A stretch of 64,000 nucleotides of DNA from Pseudorhodobacter sp. MZDSW-24AT. GTDB taxonomy: Bacteria; Pseudomonadota; Alphaproteobacteria; Rhodobacterales; Rhodobacteraceae. Below are positions 62,926 to 64,000 of this stretch, piece by piece. The stretch spans positions 496,001-560,000 of the forward strand of contig NZ_PGOI01000007.1 in assembly GCF_002794355.1 (NCBI RefSeq). Direction: 5' to 3'. The translations under genes and the position numbers were made by a program. The notes beneath the pieces are model-generated. The model saw only the letters and a list, made by a program, of their open reading frames with translations. It made no database searches and was not told where the DNA came from. The stretch's first letter is position 1; every line of letters begins with the position of its first letter.

Positions 62926-63764
62926 TGGCACGCGCGCGCGCATCCCTCGGGCGAACCGTTGCCGCCCATGCTGTCCTGATCACCTGGACTGTGATTGCCC
63001 TCTTCCCCGTCTTTGTGACGGTGGTGAACAGCTTCAAATCGCGGCGGGCCATTTTTGCCGAGCCGCTGGCCCTGCCTTGGCCCGAGCATTTCGATCTGGT
63101 GGGCTATGCAACAGTTCTGAAACAGGGCGATTTTTTCGGCTACTTCCAGAACTCGCTGATCGTCACGGTGGTAAGCCTGTTTTTCGTTCTGCTGTTTGGC
63201 GCGATGGCCGCCTTTGCGCTGTCGGAATATCGCTTCAAGGGCAATCTCTTGATGGGTCTCTATCTGGCCCTTGGCATCATGATCCCGATCCGCCTTGGCA
63301 CCGTGGCGATCTTGGAAATGATGGTGGCGGGCGGGCTGGTGAATACGCTGACCGCACTGATCCTCGTCTACACCGCACAAGGCTTGCCTCTGGCGGTCTT
63401 CATCCTGTCAGAGTTCATGAAAACGGTCTCTGATGATCTGAAGAACGCAGGGCGGATCGACGGCCTTTCCGAATATGCAATCTTCTTCACGCTCGTCTTG
63501 CCTCTGGTGCGTCCGGCCATGGCCACGGTGGCGGTCTTTACGATGATCCCAATCTGGAACGACCTTTGGTTCCCGCTCATCCTTGCGCCAGCCGAAGAGG
63601 TGAAAACCATCACCTTGGGCAGTCAGGTGTTCATCGGGCAATTTGTGACCAACTGGAATGCGGTTCTGGCGGCGCTCAGCCTCGCCATCGTTCCGGTGCT
63701 GGTCTTGTATCTGATCTTCTCGCGGCAACTGATCCGCGGCATCACGGCGGGGGCTGTCAAATGA
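62925..63764 (+). CDS. Sugar ABC transporter permease (MalG-like)
   Basis: The 279-residue second permease has six membrane segments and the EAA-type loop DDLKNAGRIDGLSEYAIFFTLVLPL near residues 168-192. It begins MARARASLGRTVAAHAVLI, and a final ISRQLIRGITAGAVK-type end (FSRQLIRGITAGAVK) is characteristic of MalG-class subunits. It overlaps both the first permease (one base) and the oxidoreductase (ATGA), so all are one operon. Confidence 0.93.
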   Translation: MARARASLGRTVAAHAVLITWTVIALFPVFVTVVNSFKSRRAIFAEPLALPWPEHFDLVGYATVLKQGDFFGYFQNSLIVTVVSLFFVLLFGAMAAFALSEYRFKGNLLMGLYLALGIMIPIRLGTVAILEMMVAGGLVNTLTALILVYTAQGLPLAVFILSEFMKTVSDDLKNAGRIDGLSEYAIFFTLVLPLVRPAMATVAVFTMIPIWNDLWFPLILAPAEEVKTITLGSQVFIGQFVTNWNAVLAALSLAIVPVLVLYLIFSRQLIRGITAGAVK

Positions 63765-64000
63765 TCCGAACTCTTGTGGCTGGGCTGGGAACCATGGGGC
63801 GGAGCCATGCGCTGGCCTATCATCGCAACCCAGAGTTTGAGCTTGTCGGTCTGGTGAACCGCAGCACGCCCCGACTGGACCCTGACCTTGCGCCTTATGA
63901 AATCACGCCCGATTTTCATGAGGCCTTGGCAAGGTTAAAGCCTGATCTGGTGAACATCTCGACCTATACCGACAGCCACGCAGACTATGCCTGTGCGGCG
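63761..64000 (+). CDS. Gfo/Idh/MocA-family oxidoreductase (3' end cut by window)
   Basis: The first 80 codons are present. They encode MIRTLVAGLGTMGRSHALAY, with the dinucleotide-binding GLGTMGRSHA motif at residues 9-18, then the ELVGLVNRS strand and a PDLVNISTYTDSHADY segment that matches the conserved D-x-V-x-I-x-T..H of this family. These NAD(P) enzymes oxidise, reduce or epimerise sugars. It is coupled to the permease by a four-base overlap, so it probably acts on the imported sugar. The rest lies beyond the window. Confidence 0.85.
   Translation, partial: MIRTLVAGLGTMGRSHALAYHRNPEFELVGLVNRSTPRLDPDLAPYEITPDFHEALARLKPDLVNISTYTDSHADYACAA

Overview
The window comes from an alphaproteobacterium of the Rhodobacterales (Rhodobacteraceae, roseobacter-like). 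The signs are a compact alphaproteobacterial flagellar cluster, a DUF4170 gene beside waaA and lpxK, a taurine/sulfonate-type cuyA gene that resembles roseobacter cysteate sulfo-lyase, DUF2125 and many small ATGA-coupled operons. I see no CRISPR array, phage or insertion sequence. All identifications come from reading motifs, without database searches.

Layout. 1-10920: flagellar genes. fliI (cut by the window edge) faces the operon flgB-flgC-fliE-fliQ-flgF-flgG-flgA-flgH-fliL. On the other strand runs a lytic transglycosylase, flhA, fliR, flhB and a small coiled-coil protein. Together they encode rod, L-ring and export-gate parts; hook, filament, motor and P-ring genes are outside. 11091-17005: envelope and repair genes (DUF4170, waaA-like, lpxK, a class III CoA-transferase, a DsbA-type protein, DUF721, mutY). 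17056-25579: an AlkB-type hydroxylase; pcaI-pcaJ-pcaF with a divergent pcaR-like regulator and operator-like repeats, which carries out the last steps of the beta-ketoadipate pathway; a sugar-nucleotide-type epimerase; tRNA-Arg(CCT); a LacI regulator; an unusual crotonase-fold protein; and a short-chain dehydrogenase.

25705-37809: DUF2125, TldE/PmbA, a CysQ-like phosphatase, a DEAD-box helicase with a repeated basic tail, then a likely organosulfonate group (hpsN-like dehydrogenase, cuyA, an Asp/Glu-type racemase and a LysR regulator), a proline iminopeptidase and ubiG. 37913-47072: a type I secretion ABC/adaptor pair without a visible substrate, purU, and a TetR-MFP-RND efflux operon with a palindromic operator. 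47199-55741: a large flavin/Fe-S oxidoreductase of the N-methylproline demethylase type, an unrecognised multispanning membrane protein, and a complete branched-chain-amino-acid-type ABC importer.

55810-64000: a coherent amino-sugar or peptidoglycan-sugar utilisation locus. nagA, a GlmS-like SIS isomerase/deaminase, a GntR regulator and a BadF-type kinase lie on one strand. murQ, a sugar ABC transporter and a Gfo/Idh oxidoreductase (cut by the window edge) lie on the other. The shared intergenic region carries repeated ATACCA boxes. The most interesting items for follow-up are the cuyA-racemase organosulfonate group, the MurNAc/GlcNAc locus with its operators, a possible small RNA with an orphan terminator at 22985-23120, and the unknown membrane protein at 49734.
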